From contig JACAXG010000068.1 of NCBI GenBank assembly GCA_018881555.1, positions 896,198 through 960,197 of the forward strand: a DNA stretch of 64,000 bases, given 5' to 3'. Both the position numbers and the translations under genes were made by a program. This DNA comes from Amblyornis subalaris. Lineage: Eukaryota > Chordata > Aves > Passeriformes > Ptilonorhynchidae. Each line of letters opens with the position of its first letter. Position 1 is the first letter of the stretch. This document shows, in pieces, positions 22,926 through 34,885 of the stretch. The notes beneath the pieces are model-generated. The model saw nothing but the letters and a program-made list of their open reading frames with translations, was not told where the DNA came from and searched no databases.

Positions 22926-25199
22926 GCTTTGCTTGGGGGACTCAGGACACACAGATGTCCCTCAGGACTGGTAATATTTGGTGTTTTGGGGCTTCTGTGA
23001 CACAGGATCATGCNATGCTCACCCAGGCAAACACACAGACCCTCACCCCAAAAGCATCTCCAGCATCCCCTTTTTTTCTCCTGAGCTCGGGGCTGGAGAG
23101 ATCTCAAATGCCAGCACTGCTNGAGTGACAGCATTCATTCATCCAAGAGACTGGCTGGCTTTCTGGGAACGCTGCGCACAAAATTATTGTTATTACATTA
23201 TTTGGGGGGGGAATGAGGCCTTAAACTCATTTACCTGGATCTTTCAGAGCCTTGCAAAGGAGTTNAAGCTCTTCACATGCACACACAAAAACCCCGTCCA
23301 CCGAAAGCTACAGGGAGCAGCAGAATTTAGTCTTAAGACTGACATGGAAATAGATTAATTTTTTTTCCCCATTTCATATTCTAATTACAATTCTTCTCCC
23401 CCTACTATTTTCTGTTCTCATTACAGTCTTAAAATTGCTCTGCAAATTCTGTACCTTATTCTGCTCTTCCTACCATCTTTGTCATGGAAATGAGAAACAG
23501 AATGTATAAGCATGAAAATATTGCAGAGATCAAAATTCTGCTTAACCCTTTGTCGTGCGACTCCAAAAAGAAGCCAAAGCAGCANAGAGCAGCTACTCCT
23601 CCATGCAGCCTCCTCTCCTCCCCTCTCNCAGCTGCACTGAGGGGGAGGATGCTCAGGGAAAGGGTGATGAATTTAAAGGCCAAAGTCGCTCCTGGTTGCA
23701 CCTCGCTGTGCATGCAGGAGGGGTTGGGGTTTCCAGCTTAGCAGGTTTTGCCCCTGAGGGCAGCTGTTGATCTAATACATTCTGACTGTGTTCAGATGAT
23801 GGTGTTTAGCTCTTGGCCTGGTGTAAGGCTGCTGGGGAGAGGTGCTGGTGCTCCGAGCTGCCCTGCTGCAGNGAGAGCTCAGGAGATCTCCATCCTCCTC
23901 CTTCCGTGGCACCGAGAGCTCCCCAGGGCTGCAGCCAAAAGCCAAACCCTTCCTGATTTCTCTCCAAATCTGGGCATGGATAAGGCAAACGGGCTGCTGG
24001 GAGGTGAGCAGCACACCCTGCTCTCACCCAGGACCCCCCCAGCCCATCGCTGACCAGCTCAGCGCCGTTTGTTTTGCAGCGATGTTGCTGCAAGGCTCGG
24101 GCATTTACATCACTTCCTTTTCGAAACCAAACAACAAGCACATCCTGAGTTGTTTATCACAGGTGCTCGACGAGTTTATGTGCAAAAAAATATAAATACC
24201 AGGCCCTTGCTAAGCTGGTCCTTCACCCCTCAGCAGCTGAGTGAGAAGGAGAGCTGAGGGAACCCAGTGCCCCGGTGGGGAGGGAGGAGGGTACAGGGAT
24301 GCAGCAGGATCCTGGCACCGGCCTGGTGTGTATTAAATAAACACAATAAGTGATAATGAGAAGTAACTGCACTGCCTGCTCCTCCAGCAACACTTGTAAT
24401 TCACAGGAAACTGAGAGAGGCAGAAAACACACAAAGATCTAAAAGCAGCCGCGGAGACTCTGTGCTAGAGCAGNGCCAGCGTCAGAGGCACATTGGAGAA
24501 ACATTGTTTTGTGCAAGATAAAACCTCGGGGCTGAGACAAAAATAGAGCTTATACCTGTGTGCCTGGGAAGCAGCTACCAGCCTGGCTCCGCTCTGGGAG
24601 TCTTTTATGGAGATGCTGATTCCGACAGCAGAACAACAACCCTGGCTGCAGCCAGAGGTGCCACTGGAGAGGGGCTCCNCGTGGCACAGGAACAGCCAAG
24701 GAGGCAAGAGAGAGAAATCTTCAGCAGAGAAGTTTTCCCACCCTATAATTTGGTCCCCCTTGCCCAGGGAGTGCGCAGGGACCCAGCACGGGCAGCGCTG
24801 CTCAGCTGCATGCCCGAAGTGAATTCCTGGATGGAATAAAAGCAATTCCTTGGGGAGCGCAGGCGGCAGCTGCCAGCACAAGCAGNGGCTGGGTGACGCT
24901 GGGCTTGACGTGCACAGAGCAGGAATGGGTTTGGAAATCTCTATTTATCTTTTCTCAACTGCACGGCAGGTAAATAACGCAGCGAGGAGCAGAGCTGTCA
25001 GCNNAGCAGGGANGAGANGCCTCCAAGCTGGGCACTTTTTTAAGACCATGTATTTTGCTTCCCATCCCAATGCCTTTGCTGGCAGCTGTACAGGTTAACA
25101 ACCTGGCTCCCAAGTACCTCCTAACCCGCTCCAATAATCCATAAAATCACACGTGCTGCTCAGTTGATAGTCACAAACAACAGAAGTAGCTTTAATTCA
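22926..25199. other. Intronic unique sequence
   Basis: No gene or transposon is recognised in 2.3 kb. A G-run lies near 23203-23210. The stretch 24060-24200 keeps several CpGs and ends in aaaaaaatataaatacc (a TATA-like word), but no transcript can be inferred. Confidence 0.5.
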
Positions 25200-25405
25200 C
25201 ACCACAGATTAAATATTAGAAGGCANTTCTTTACCCACAGGGTGGGGAGGTCCCGGCGCAGGTTGCCCAGAGAAGCTGTGGCTGCCCCATCCCTGGAAGT
25301 GTCCAAGGCCAGGTTGGAGCAACCTGGTCTAGTGGAAGGTGTCCCTGCCCAAGACAGAGGGTTGGAACAAGCCTAAGGTCCCTTCCAACCCAAACCTTTT
25401 CCAAG
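25200..25405 (+). mobile_element. CR1 3' fragment, sense
   Basis: 'ttaaatattagaaggcantt', 'ctttacccacagggtgggg', 'cccagagaagctgtggctgc', 'ggtctagtggaaggtgtccc' and the terminal 'aaggtcccttccaaccc' form a clean CR1 3' end. It is relatively little diverged. Confidence 0.93.
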
Positions 25406-26244
25406 NAAAAGTACATTTCTGCCCCCCAGAATTCAAGACCATGTATATTTCCTCTGTTGCAAAGCATAAGGGAAAAGAATAATCAATTTTTCAAGACCAC
25501 GGGGAGCATTATGCAAAGCCAGCTAGTTGGAAGGGAAAAAAAATAAATCAGATATCTTCCGTGCCAGTCATTTAGAAAACGGTTTCCAACACACAGATAT
25601 TTGGCACCAGCAAAAACCTGCTTTCTGTGGTTCTGCATTCCACTTTGTATGCAAATATACTCTTGCAGTGGTACACAGTATGACTTGCAAAAGAAAAAAA
25701 AAGGGCTGACAAAGTACAATCATTTCACAATGTTTGGACATGTTCCTGACTCAAAAAGGATAAAACTAATGAAAAGTGAGATCTTTAAAGATAAAATAAA
25801 ACCCAGCCCCAAAACAAGGATGATAAGACGATCATTTCTGAAATCACAAGGTCAGGTTGGACGGGGCAATCAGATCCAGAGGAACTGCGTGGTTCCACGT
25901 CCCTGAGAAGGGCAAAACCCTGGAAAGCAGGGTCAGGAGCAGGGCGGGGAAGGTGCAGACGTACGGGGTGCACGGGCTCCCATCGCTGCTGGGATGGCTG
26001 AGGCTGGAGCTGCACCAGCCAAGCTGCAAACCCAGCACCGGTGCTGGAACTTCCCACGCCGGAGAGAGCCAGGACACGGAAAGCCAAGGCCTGACAGAAG
26101 CTGAAGCTCAGCAACGTTTCCCACGGGCCACAGCATCACCTCGGGAAGGTGCCTCCCCGGGCAGCATCACCACATCCTTGCGGCCCTGCTTGCTGAAGTG
26201 CTGAGTTAGGCTGCTCACACAAAGCTGCTGAGCTGCTTTTCCAG
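25406..26244. other. Intronic unique sequence
   Basis: No gene or element is recognised. Open frames on both strands at 25785-26204 overlap each other and show no domain. Confidence 0.55.
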
Positions 26245-26366
26245 GGGGTTGTGCACGTCACAGCCCCGCCACCCCACTGCNCTGNCCTTGATTCCCTCTG
26301 TCCACGGGGTTGTGCACGTCACAGCCCACCCACCCCATTGCCCTGGCCTTGATTCCCTCTGTCCAC
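26245..26366. repeat. 61-bp tandem duplication (2 copies)
   Basis: The unit starting ggggttgtgcacgtcacagc and ending ccctctgtccac occurs at 26245-26305 and 26306-26366, with a few mismatches and two N bases in the first copy. Each copy carries cacgtcac, whose complement gtgacgtg resembles a CREB/ATF half-site, so the site is duplicated too. Confidence 0.93.
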
Positions 26367-27416
26367 GCGTGGTACCCAAGGCTGGTACTGCTTCATCCCC
26401 AACCTCAGCCACTGAGGATGAAACACCCTCCCAAACCATCTCCTCCAGGCACTTCTAATTTCAGCTTTTCTTCCTTTTTTTGATACCTCTCTGTTGACTT
26501 TATTGATCTTTCCACCAGATTTTACTGCCCTGTAACTTTTTCATTAGGGCTAAAGGTGTTTTGTGCTTACTGCAGCCAAGCTGGCCTCAGGTTTACTTGT
26601 TAAATATCTCCCTTAGTGCTGAAAATTCTCAACATCTCTAAAAGACAGTTAAAAACTCATTAAAATTAATGAAACTAATCAGAAAGAAGCACCTCTGATT
26701 ATTATTATTATGCCCCTGCCTCACTGTAAATAATTGAATAAAGATATTATTATGACTATTATTATTATTATTATTACTATTATTAACCCTAACAAGACGT
26801 TTAAAGCGTGTTGATGAGAAAGAGAAAAGAGCAGCTTTGCCCGACTAATTAATGACTTAAATAAAAATAAACAAAGGGAGTCTTCCCGATTTTAGCAAAG
26901 TCCTGCCTTCTTCCAAGCAGTTAAAAGCAAGACTGACAGCTTTATAGATAGGGAAATGGGCAGATAAGATAAACACGCACAATACAAACTTGTCCAAAGC
27001 TTTTACAGTCTTTCTCTGCACCACTTCCAGCTCATTAAATTACAGTATTACTATAGATTTGCAGCAAAATTATCTTTTATCTCGTCTTCTTTTAAAGCTA
27101 TTTGGCATTTGCTGGTATTTTCTATTATAAATCTAATTGCAGCTTCCAAACAGACAAGGGCTCATTAAGCCTTAATTATGCACATGTTGTTTTCAACAAA
27201 CATTTTCATTTGGACTGCTGTGAGCTGTAATTGTTCCGAAGGCACTGCAGCCTCCCATTACCCACTTCCCTGGGATGGCAAAAGCTACTTCTCAAGTAGG
27301 TCAGGGCTGGGCTGAAAAATCCCTTTGGAACCTGCGGAGTTTGGGTGGTGCTGCTCCGCTGGGAACGTCGGCAANGATGGTACCCACCTGCACCCAGCCC
27401 TGCCGTGGGCTTAAGC
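26367..27416. promoter_or_regulatory. AT-rich repeat-free block with ATT runs, candidate conserved noncoding DNA
   Basis: From about 26460 to 27240 the DNA is AT-rich, contains no CR1, and includes (ATT)n runs at 26698-26711 and 26743-26785. Words such as cgactaattaatgac and cattaagccttaattatgc fit homeodomain-type sites. The composition contrasts sharply with the GC-richer flanks. Function is inferred only. Confidence 0.28.
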
Positions 27417-27480
27417 ACAGATTCATGGAATGGTTTAGCTTGGAGACCTTTAAAGAGAATTTATTTCCAACAGCCCCACC
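27417..27480 (-). mobile_element. Short CR1 3' end, antisense
   Basis: 'attcatggaatggtttagc' followed by 'ttggagacctttaaagag' and 'tttccaacagccccacc' matches the antisense CR1 terminus with 'gaatggtttaggttgg'. It faces a sense CR1 fragment about 130 bases away. Confidence 0.7.
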
Positions 27481-27609
27481 TTGGGTGGATGGAGGAGAGA
27501 CCTGGGCATGGGATGGGGAATGGGATGGATGCCCACCCTTCATGGGGAGTGGAGTCAGTGGGGTGATGTGCCAACAGCTCACAGAGGTGCTGCTGGTCTT
27601 TGGCCACAA
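27481..27609. other. Spacer between two opposed CR1 pieces
   Basis: About 130 bases, G-rich on the plus strand. No feature is recognised. Confidence 0.5.
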
Positions 27610-27815
27610 TCAGGAAGTAGGAATTCTGTTTGGGAGTTCCTGCTGGGAACAGGCTGCCCAGGACAGTGGTGGATCCCCATCCTTGGAAGTGTTAAAAAAC
27701 CAAGCAGATGTGGCTCTTTGCGGTATGGCTTAGTGGGCATGGTGGCACTCAGTGGAAGGTTGGACTTGGTGATCTTGGAACTCTTTTCCNGCATTAATGA
27801 TTCCATGATTTGGGC
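27610..27815 (+). mobile_element. CR1 3' fragment, sense
   Basis: 'gggaacaggctgcccagg', 'tggatccccatccttggaag', 'aaccaagcagatgtggctc', 'ttagtgggcatggtggcac', 'aaggttggacttggtgatc' and 'attaatgattccatgattt' give the subfamily whose tail has 'gtttagtgggcatggtgg'. It is moderately diverged with one N. Confidence 0.9.
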
Positions 27816-29822
27816 ACCTCTGAGGATGCTGCCAGCTCAGCCCAGCATCTGGCACATTCTGCCAACAGCTGGGCTCCGGCCCAACCCCAACCCCAGCTCC
27901 TCATCCAGCCACACCTCACAAAGCACCACAGGACAAAAATGTTTCAGCCCACCCATACCCAAATGAGGGTGGTGGGGAGCCCTCTGCACTTCTTGCTGGA
28001 GCCATGGTTATGTTTGCATGCTGAAATCAGTGACCCACAAGAACAGGCAAACTTTCATTAGCAGCTTGGGCATCCTCCTAACAGCATTTGCTCAGACTCA
28101 GGACGTTACCAGAGCAGGCAGGAGCTGCAGGATGACAACTTTGAGGTCCTGGGTCCTTCCAACCTTACCCACCCCTGTGGCTCCCGGGTTGGAGTGTCCA
28201 GGTCAGCAGAGTGTGGCTCTGCCCCATCCCATCGCTCCAGTGAGAAGCTAACACGTGCAAAACAGGGAAGAAAAAGCTCCTAATAAATAACTTCCCATCT
28301 AATTAAGGGTTAGGGCTCCAAAGGCAGGCTGAAGGTGCTGGCTGCTGCCGGACCCAGGAGTTTGACAGGTTTTAGCACCACTGGAAACAGCACAGTGTGA
28401 ATACATTCGGTGTTGCAACTTCTACCCTAAGCTCCTGCCAGCCAGGTATCCATCTCAGGGCAAGAGAGGTGGTTGGAACAGGCTTTGTTTCATTAAGAAA
28501 TTAGTATCCCCCTTCTGCATGTTTCTTTCTCTCTTCTCAGTGTAGCACATGNCAAATCATGTCCTGAAGACTCGTGTTGCACTGTTAGAAGGAAAATGTG
28601 NCAGAGTAAGCATGAAAACTTACGGCCTTGCCTTTGGAAAAGAGAACTTTTCAAGCACTAATTCGACCTAGAAGGGTTTTCTAGGTCGTTTTGACTTGGC
28701 ATGTATATGTCTGACCTACTAAATCTACCAACAATAAAATTACAGAGTTCGTTTCAGCCCGTCGGTGTCAAATCATTCATAAATTCAGATGCACTGTTTA
28801 CCCAGCTGCTATTCATATATTCACAGGGAAGGTCTTGCCAGGCTCCTTCTGGGGGGAAGGATTTGCCCTGCTCAACATTAACTCACGCTGACAAAGGCAA
28901 AATGCAAAAGCTGCCCTGACAGGCTGAGCTCCTGCCTTCCTCCCACAGCCCTCACCCTCGGATCACACAGGATTTATGGCTGTGCCACCCCTTCCAGGGT
29001 TGGTGACGCTCCCCAAACTGCCTGATGGCGATTTGCCATGGGGAGGGAACCCCAAGGCCTGGCTGTTGTCACTTGCGTGGGCGCAGGCACTGATCAGCAC
29101 TGCCACACTAACGAACAAACATTAACCCCTGCTGAAATCCTTGTGCTCCAGCACTCTGCATCCCACCCGAGAAACCACAGAGGTGACACTGGAGCTGCCA
29201 CCAGAATGGCCCTGAGGAGTCCTACAAGGGCTTTACAAGAAAAGCAGCTCACGCTCAGCCTGCCAGGACACACGGAGGGGCTGTGCTCGGTGGTGCTGGC
29301 TGCCAGTCGCAATTCCCAACACCAAAGCGTTTCCTTAAATCCACTTTCTTAAATCCACTCTAATATTTATTAATTCTCTTACATAATCCAAGCAACGCCT
29401 GTTAAAGGAACAATTGTGAGGGGTATTATGGAATGTTGCTGTCCATGACCGTGAGGGCTGGGCTGCCGGAGCAGCTGCCTGCAGGGGCTTCATCCCTTCT
29501 CCAGAGAGGGAAACATCACCTGACGAACCAAAGGGACTCCAGGGNGGCTCCCTGCAAGCAGCCCTCCCCACCACGAGGCACTTCCCACTGGCACACACGA
29601 GGGGTGCTGTGTATGGACACTCTGGATCTGGTTTTTATCCACAGAAGCACATTTTCAGCCTTGGGGTGGATCCTGGCCATGAGCACACTTGCAGCCAACA
29701 AACAGGGGTTGTAAGACCAGGTGCCATGAAAAGCCTGAGGAGATGGGTGCCCAGCCCNACTGAGCACCTCCCAGGATGTCCACCCCATTTGCACCAGTGG
29801 GGTTGAGCAGCAGGGACAGCCT
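27816..29822. other. Intronic unique sequence
   Basis: No gene or transposon is recognised. A perfect 9-bp inverted repeat (cgacctaga / tctaggtcg) sits at 28664-28688 with a 7-base loop. The segment around 28560-28850 is AT-richer. Confidence 0.5.
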
Positions 29823-29905
29823 CATAACTGGTGTGTCCATGGACTGNCCCACTGTCCCATAACTGGAGTGTCCATGGACTGCCCCCCATGGACTGTCCAT
29901 GGACT
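29823..29905. repeat. 35-bp imperfect tandem duplication and ccatggactg reiteration
   Basis: 'cataactggtgtgtccatgg' at 29823 recurs as 'cataactggagtgtccatgg' at 29858 (period 35). Further ccatggact words follow. It is a small local duplication. Confidence 0.9.
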
Positions 29906-31301
29906 TTACCAGGTGCTGCACAAAGGGACAAAGCCTCCTGCACAGAGCTCATGCTCTCAGTTTTGAGACTCATTCTCCTGGTGAAACCCAGGACAGTCCA
30001 GGTGACCAGGTCAGCTGGCACAGGGCACCCCCAGCAGATTTTCCCTCTTCCTTGGTTGCAATTTCTTCCCGAGCCACAGGATCAGGAGTGGATCTCCAGA
30101 GGCACATCCAGCTCCAGAAGGCTGGATCCACCTGCCAAAGAGCTCACAGAAGGATGTGCTGCTAAAACAGATCAGGTCACAACACCCCCAACCCCANGGT
30201 TTAATGAGATGATACTTGAGCTCAGCTCTGGTGTCTCATGAGATCATTTTGAACCCCATGTTTCCAGAGACGAGGACTCTCTGTTCAGGTTCCCACTGTG
30301 CCTAACTCAGACACCTAAAAAAATCCCATTTACTAGCTAACAAGATTAGAATCCCACACTTTCTCCAAAACCATTTAGTGGGGGAAAGTGATTTTCACCA
30401 ACACTCTGCATCCTGATTCAGGAAGTCATGCCAAGATTTCAGGCCCTCCAGTGAATATGTTTCATTTTATATTTCAGCTGCATGTCTATAAAAGACACTC
30501 TTTTTTTTCCCACTTCCAAATTTTTCCTAACTGTTAAGAGAAAGAATCCTCCTTGTTCCGATAGGGACCAGCAGGAATTATACCAGTGCTACACGTTACG
30601 TGGTACAACAGCCCCAGACTCCGCTTTGGCTGAGCTCTTTTCCATCAATGAAGGTTTTCTTTATTTGAATTGTGTATTATAGAGATTTAAGCATCCTGGA
30701 GAGATGAAAACACTTAATTTGTTACTGCCTGGGCCTAATCTTTTGTTTCCCTCGGTTGCCCTGCAACCCATCCCTCTGTGATCCTCTAATGCTCCACGTG
30801 CAGCATCTTCTCCACCTGCTAATTACAGGCTCCATTGTGCCAGATAATTCAGCCCCAGCGAGGCTGCAAGGTGGGTGTGCATCTCCAGGCCGTGTTTCGC
30901 TGCTGACTCCAAAAGCAGAGGAATTAATCACCTTCTCCAGCCGGTAAGTGGGACCAGCCACTTGTGTGCTCATCGGAAAGGAAAACAGCTTTGGTTCCTT
31001 TAAGCAAAACATAATGAATCTCCCAGAGAGCAGGAAGCTCACAGTTTATATTTCTTGGAAAATAGTGTATTAACATATTAAGTCTAAGAATATATCTATA
31101 AATCTTTGCAAGTCACAGCAGAAACGAGAGGCAACGCGGTTGGCTCGGAAGGAGCTGCAAGTGCTGACGCAGACGAGCCCCCAGCAAACACTTTCTGTAC
31201 AAATCACATTTACCTCTGCTGCCTGCCAGGGCTGTAGTTTCAGTCTGTGTGGAGATATTTACTGCAGGCAGCCCAGAAACCATTGTTTTGGTACATCATT
31301 T
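29906..31301. other. Intronic unique sequence
   Basis: No gene is supported. The plus strand at 30829-30943 has an acceptor-like ctaattacag, an open frame and a good donor (ccg followed by gtaagtg), but the protein is not recognised (see findings). 31040-31140 is AT-rich. Confidence 0.5.
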
Positions 31302-31354
31302 CCATCCATCCATCCATCCATCCATCCATCCATCCATCCATCCATCCATCCATC
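31302..31354. repeat. (ATCC)n microsatellite
   Basis: About 13 uninterrupted tccatcca-type tetranucleotide units. The open frame of alternating serine, isoleucine, histidine and proline across it is a repeat artefact. Confidence 0.97.
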
Positions 31355-32339
31355 TCTTGGCTCTCAGAGCAGCCTGGGACATGTCCACCAACTCCTGCCT
31401 GCCCCTGACAGCTTCCTGACCCAGCACAACACCTGAGTGGATTTATTTTCCCCTGAATTCAGAAATTAGGCTTCTTGTGCCCCTCTTGGGGAGTTTCTGC
31501 TCTCCCACCACTGCTAAGCCCCAGTCCCATCAGCCAGCGAAGAGGATGGCATCAATCACACTCCTCCACCCTTCTCCAAGGTTTCCCAGCCAGGGTTTCC
31601 AATGATGTTGGGGGATAAGGATTCAGACCACCCACCCCAAACACCCCATTAGGAGAAGCATTTTATCACCAGCCTAAACTCCAGCTTATGTCACAGCCAG
31701 AGCATTTTTAGCTTTGCCTCTCCGAGCACAACAGTCCCAAAGAAGCCTACAAAATGTGACAGGCACAGAATCACCAGCCAAATCAGCTGCTCTGCAGAAG
31801 AGCTCAGGGTTGGCAAATGCTGCATCTGTCCCTAAGAGAGACTTGGAATGCAAACCTGAAAACTGGGACAACTGTGGTAGGATGAGGAAGAGTGGTGGCG
31901 ACAAAACAGGGCCAGAGGAGATCATGATGGTCCCAGAGCATCCTGGGGCTCGCCCTCAGCCACCGAGGGCTCTGAGAGAGTTGATGCTTTCCAAGGTTTC
32001 TTCTCAGAGCTCTCTACAAAGAAAATGTAATGCTTTGAACCCACCCCGATTCGAGTTTCAGCCCATTTCAATAAAGGTGAAACGTTCTCCACTGCCGTGG
32101 ATGCCCTCAACTGAAATTTCATTTCAATACAGCTGTTCTGCGAGGAACTGACTGCAGCCCAAATTATTACCAGACTGATCTCAACTGTGTGAACAGTTCC
32201 CATACTAAGCTGTGCTTTGGTTTAACCAAACTGGGCTTTAGATGTGGGTGACACCGAACACAGACCTGATGCTGCTGAGGGCTGCGACAAGACTAAGCCT
32301 GGGACTTGTTTTTCAAGAAGGAAATAATTAACAGCACAT
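31355..32339. other. Intronic unique sequence
   Basis: No gene or element is recognised. The plus-strand open frame at 31714-32151 (145 codons) has no known domain and is shadowed by minus-strand frames. I treat it as chance. Confidence 0.5.
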
Positions 32340-32800
32340 CAACAGAAGTATTTAACCAGGTCTCTTGTTGCTCAATATCTTTATTAATGACCTGAAAACT
32401 AGGCTGCAGAGTGAAACAAAGTTTGCAGATGAAAAGAACATTATTTAGGTTAATTACAAATGACGAAGTCTTGGGAATTTCTGAGCCACCTAACCAGGCA
32501 GAAGGGAACAACAGAGCAGGAGAAGNCCTGTGCTGACAAATCCAGAACAGTCCATGCAGGAAGGAGAAGTCTGAAGTCCTTCTGGACTTTAGCAGGGGGT
32601 AAATTAACTGAGCATTAAATGGTAAGACCAACTATCGTGTCAGCTGCCCCATGCAAGCCTCCACTGAAAGCAAGGCAACATCAAAATGATAGAGTGCAAA
32701 AAATAACAGGTCAGAAAAGAACACAGAAAATCCTGTAACGTTGTTATCCAAACAGTCAGCACACGCTCGCTCCAGGTGCTGAATTCAGTTGCACTCCCCT
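32340..32800 (+). mobile_element. Ancient CR1 with reverse-transcriptase remnant
   Basis: The plus strand at 32371-32436 reads LNIFINDLKTRLQSETKFAD followed by E and K. CR1 reverse transcriptase normally has LFNIFINDL shortly before the catalytic FADD box. Here the second aspartate of the box is glutamate, consistent with a dead copy. Downstream, 32725-32790 'gaaaatcctgtaacgttgtt' and 'caggtgctgaattcagttgc' resemble the later part of ORF2 and the region after it. Frames are broken throughout. It is an old element, probably related to the one at 22170. Confidence 0.7.
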
Positions 32801-33838
32801 CCCTTCTCAGCAGAGAGAGATGAGAAAACAAGGGAAGAAAGATGGGAAACCAAAGCCCTGGNGCAAGAGAGGACATTTGAAACATGGAGGTGTTTCATGG
32901 GAGAAAAAAGGAAAAGGCCTTGTTTTGTCAAACAAGGGGGTGGCAAAGACCTATGACAACATATAAAATCCTTAATTTCAGCTAATCATTCGATGCAGGG
33001 ATGCAAGTCCCCAGCCTAGGGGCTATTCCTGGTAAAGGGCGGCATGAGGAGCTTGTGGGACCCCCAGCAGCCTGGGANAAACTGCTCTAGTCTTGCCCCA
33101 AATGGGCTCATTTAGAGACTATGGATGTCTCCACATGTAAAACAGAGATAACTGTGTTTATCTCCAGCACAGCAATGAATCACTCCATGATGCTCCTGCG
33201 AGGAGCAAAGCCCACGAGTTCACTGAAAGGAGAAGCCCCCTGTCCTGCCCCTTCAGCCTCACATCTCTGGTTCTGTAACGCAGATGCAGCTCCCACTCGG
33301 GGCTGGGTCAGAGCCACAACTCACAGTGAAACAAATCAGGGCTTTGTACATTGAAAGCAGAATTTCAGGCTGAAAAAATGCTGATATATCTTGAAGCAGA
33401 AGGTAATACTTATAGGAAAACAAAAGGGGTCAAATTCACCTCTGGCTTCAGATTTCTCTCTATGAGCAGTTTCGCTCCACCCACCTAAACAACTTAAAAA
33501 CCCCCACAATGTTTTCAAGGCAGTTTCATTTCAGAGCACTAAAATCACATTCTGAGCCAAGAGGCGTGAGAAACTCATGAGCACCATAAAACCATCCCTG
33601 CTTCGGGTCGTTCTGGGGGCTTTGTTTCCACAGTGGTTTCCTGAGCCTCACAGAGACAAAGCTCTTTCTTTCTACCAAGTCTTGGCGCACCTCACACAGG
33701 GGAGCAAAGCCCAGCTAGGAGGGAGAGGAGAAAATCCAGGTGCCCAGCAGGGAGACATGAAATCCCACCATGAGATCCAGCCTGTCTGCTTCCCTCATCC
33801 CAGGTGTGGCGATGGAAAATGGAGCAGCACATGGTTAT
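32801..33838. other. Intronic sequence, possibly the decayed tail of the old CR1
   Basis: The first few hundred bases may still be 3' sequence of the element at 32340, but nothing matches clearly. The remainder is unique with no gene recognised. Confidence 0.45.
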
Positions 33839-33968
33839 ATCACAGAATCCCAGAGTGGCTGGGGCTGGAAGGGACCTTAAAGATCATCTGGCTCCACCCC
33901 CTGCCATGGGCAGGGACACCTTCCACTAGTCCAGGTTGCTCCAAGCCCTGTCCAACCTGGCCTATGGT
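33839..33968 (-). mobile_element. CR1 3' fragment, antisense
   Basis: 'tcacagaatcccagagtggc', 'ggggctggaagggaccttaa', 'ctgccatgggcagggacacc' and 'ccttccactagtccaggttg' form a well-kept antisense CR1 3' end. About 180 bases further on a sense CR1 begins, making an inverted pair. Confidence 0.94.
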
Positions 33969-34149
33969 CCCCGGGACCAGGGAGCTGCTGGGCCAAGGTG
34001 GCTGTGATTGCACCAACAATGCTCATGCAGTTTCACTCAGCATGCCAGGGTGAGGAACAAGGGCTGAGCCATAGCACAGAGAGAGAATGCAAGGCAAAAA
34101 TCCAGGTTTTGGAGGTTTTGGCCAGGTTTCCTTGCCCTCCTTCCCAAGA
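33969..34149. other. Spacer inside an inverted CR1 pair
   Basis: About 180 bases of unique sequence between opposing CR1s. It would form the loop if the pair folded as RNA. Confidence 0.6.
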
Positions 34150-34535
34150 AGACNGGCTGAGAGTTGGGGTTGTTCACCCGGAGAAGAAAAGCCTCTAGGG
34201 AGACCCTAGAGTCCCTTCCAGTGCCTAAAGGGGCTCCAAGAGAGATGGAGAGGGACTTTGGACAAGGGATGAAGGGACAGGACAAGGGGGAATGGCTTCC
34301 CACTACCAGAGGGCAGGGGTAAATGGGATATTGGGGAGAAATTCTTCCTGTGAGGGTGCTGAGGCCCTGGCACAGGTTGCCCAGAGAAGCTGTGGCTGCC
34401 CCTGGATCCCTGGAAGTGTCCACGGCCAGGCTGGATGGGGCTTGGAGCACCCTGGGCTAGTGGAAGGTGTCCCTGCCCAAGGCAGGGGGTTAAAACAAGA
34501 TAATCCTTAAGGTCCCTTCCAACTCAAACCATGCC
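34150..34535 (+). mobile_element. CR1 copy, sense, about 390 bp
   Basis: Runs from 'gggttgttcacccggagaag' through 'gtgcctaaaggggctccaag', 'gagatggagagggactttgg', 'tggcttcccactaccagagg', 'gggagaaattcttcctgtg' and 'ccagagaagctgtggctgcc' to 'aaggtcccttccaactc' and 'aaaccatgcc'. Its last 140 bases are complementary to the copy at 33839-33968. Confidence 0.95.
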
Positions 34536-34852
34536 AGGCCCTCCCCAAACGGGACAGCTCTTCCAGCATCACCCCAACCGCTCGCACCAAACCGACCCAT
34601 CCCAGCGGCACTTCCCGCATGTGACTCCAGGGGAAACAAGGGGCGGGAGGGAAGGAGCGGAACGACACAGTCCCACAGAGCTGAGGCTGCTGCTTGCTGC
34701 TGGTTGCAGGCTGTGCAGGCAAACCCTTCCCCTGCAGCAGGCTCCTGCCAGCTCCGCGTCCAACCTTCCATCGAGCAGCACCCTGAGTATTTTTAACAGA
34801 CTCTTCTGTTTGAAGATTAAATTTGCAAAAACCAACAAAAACAACGGCAACC
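34536..34852. other. Intronic unique sequence
   Basis: GC-richer spacer. An ATTAAA word at about 34817 precedes the A-run below. No gene is recognised. Confidence 0.5.
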
Positions 34853-34885
34853 ACAAAAAAAAAAAAAAAAAGAAAAAAAAAAAAA
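34853..34885. repeat. Poly-A run
   Basis: Seventeen A's, a G, then thirteen A's. An attaaatttgc word lies about 40 bases upstream, so it could be the tail of a retro-inserted RNA. No parent sequence or target-site duplication could be identified. Confidence 0.9.
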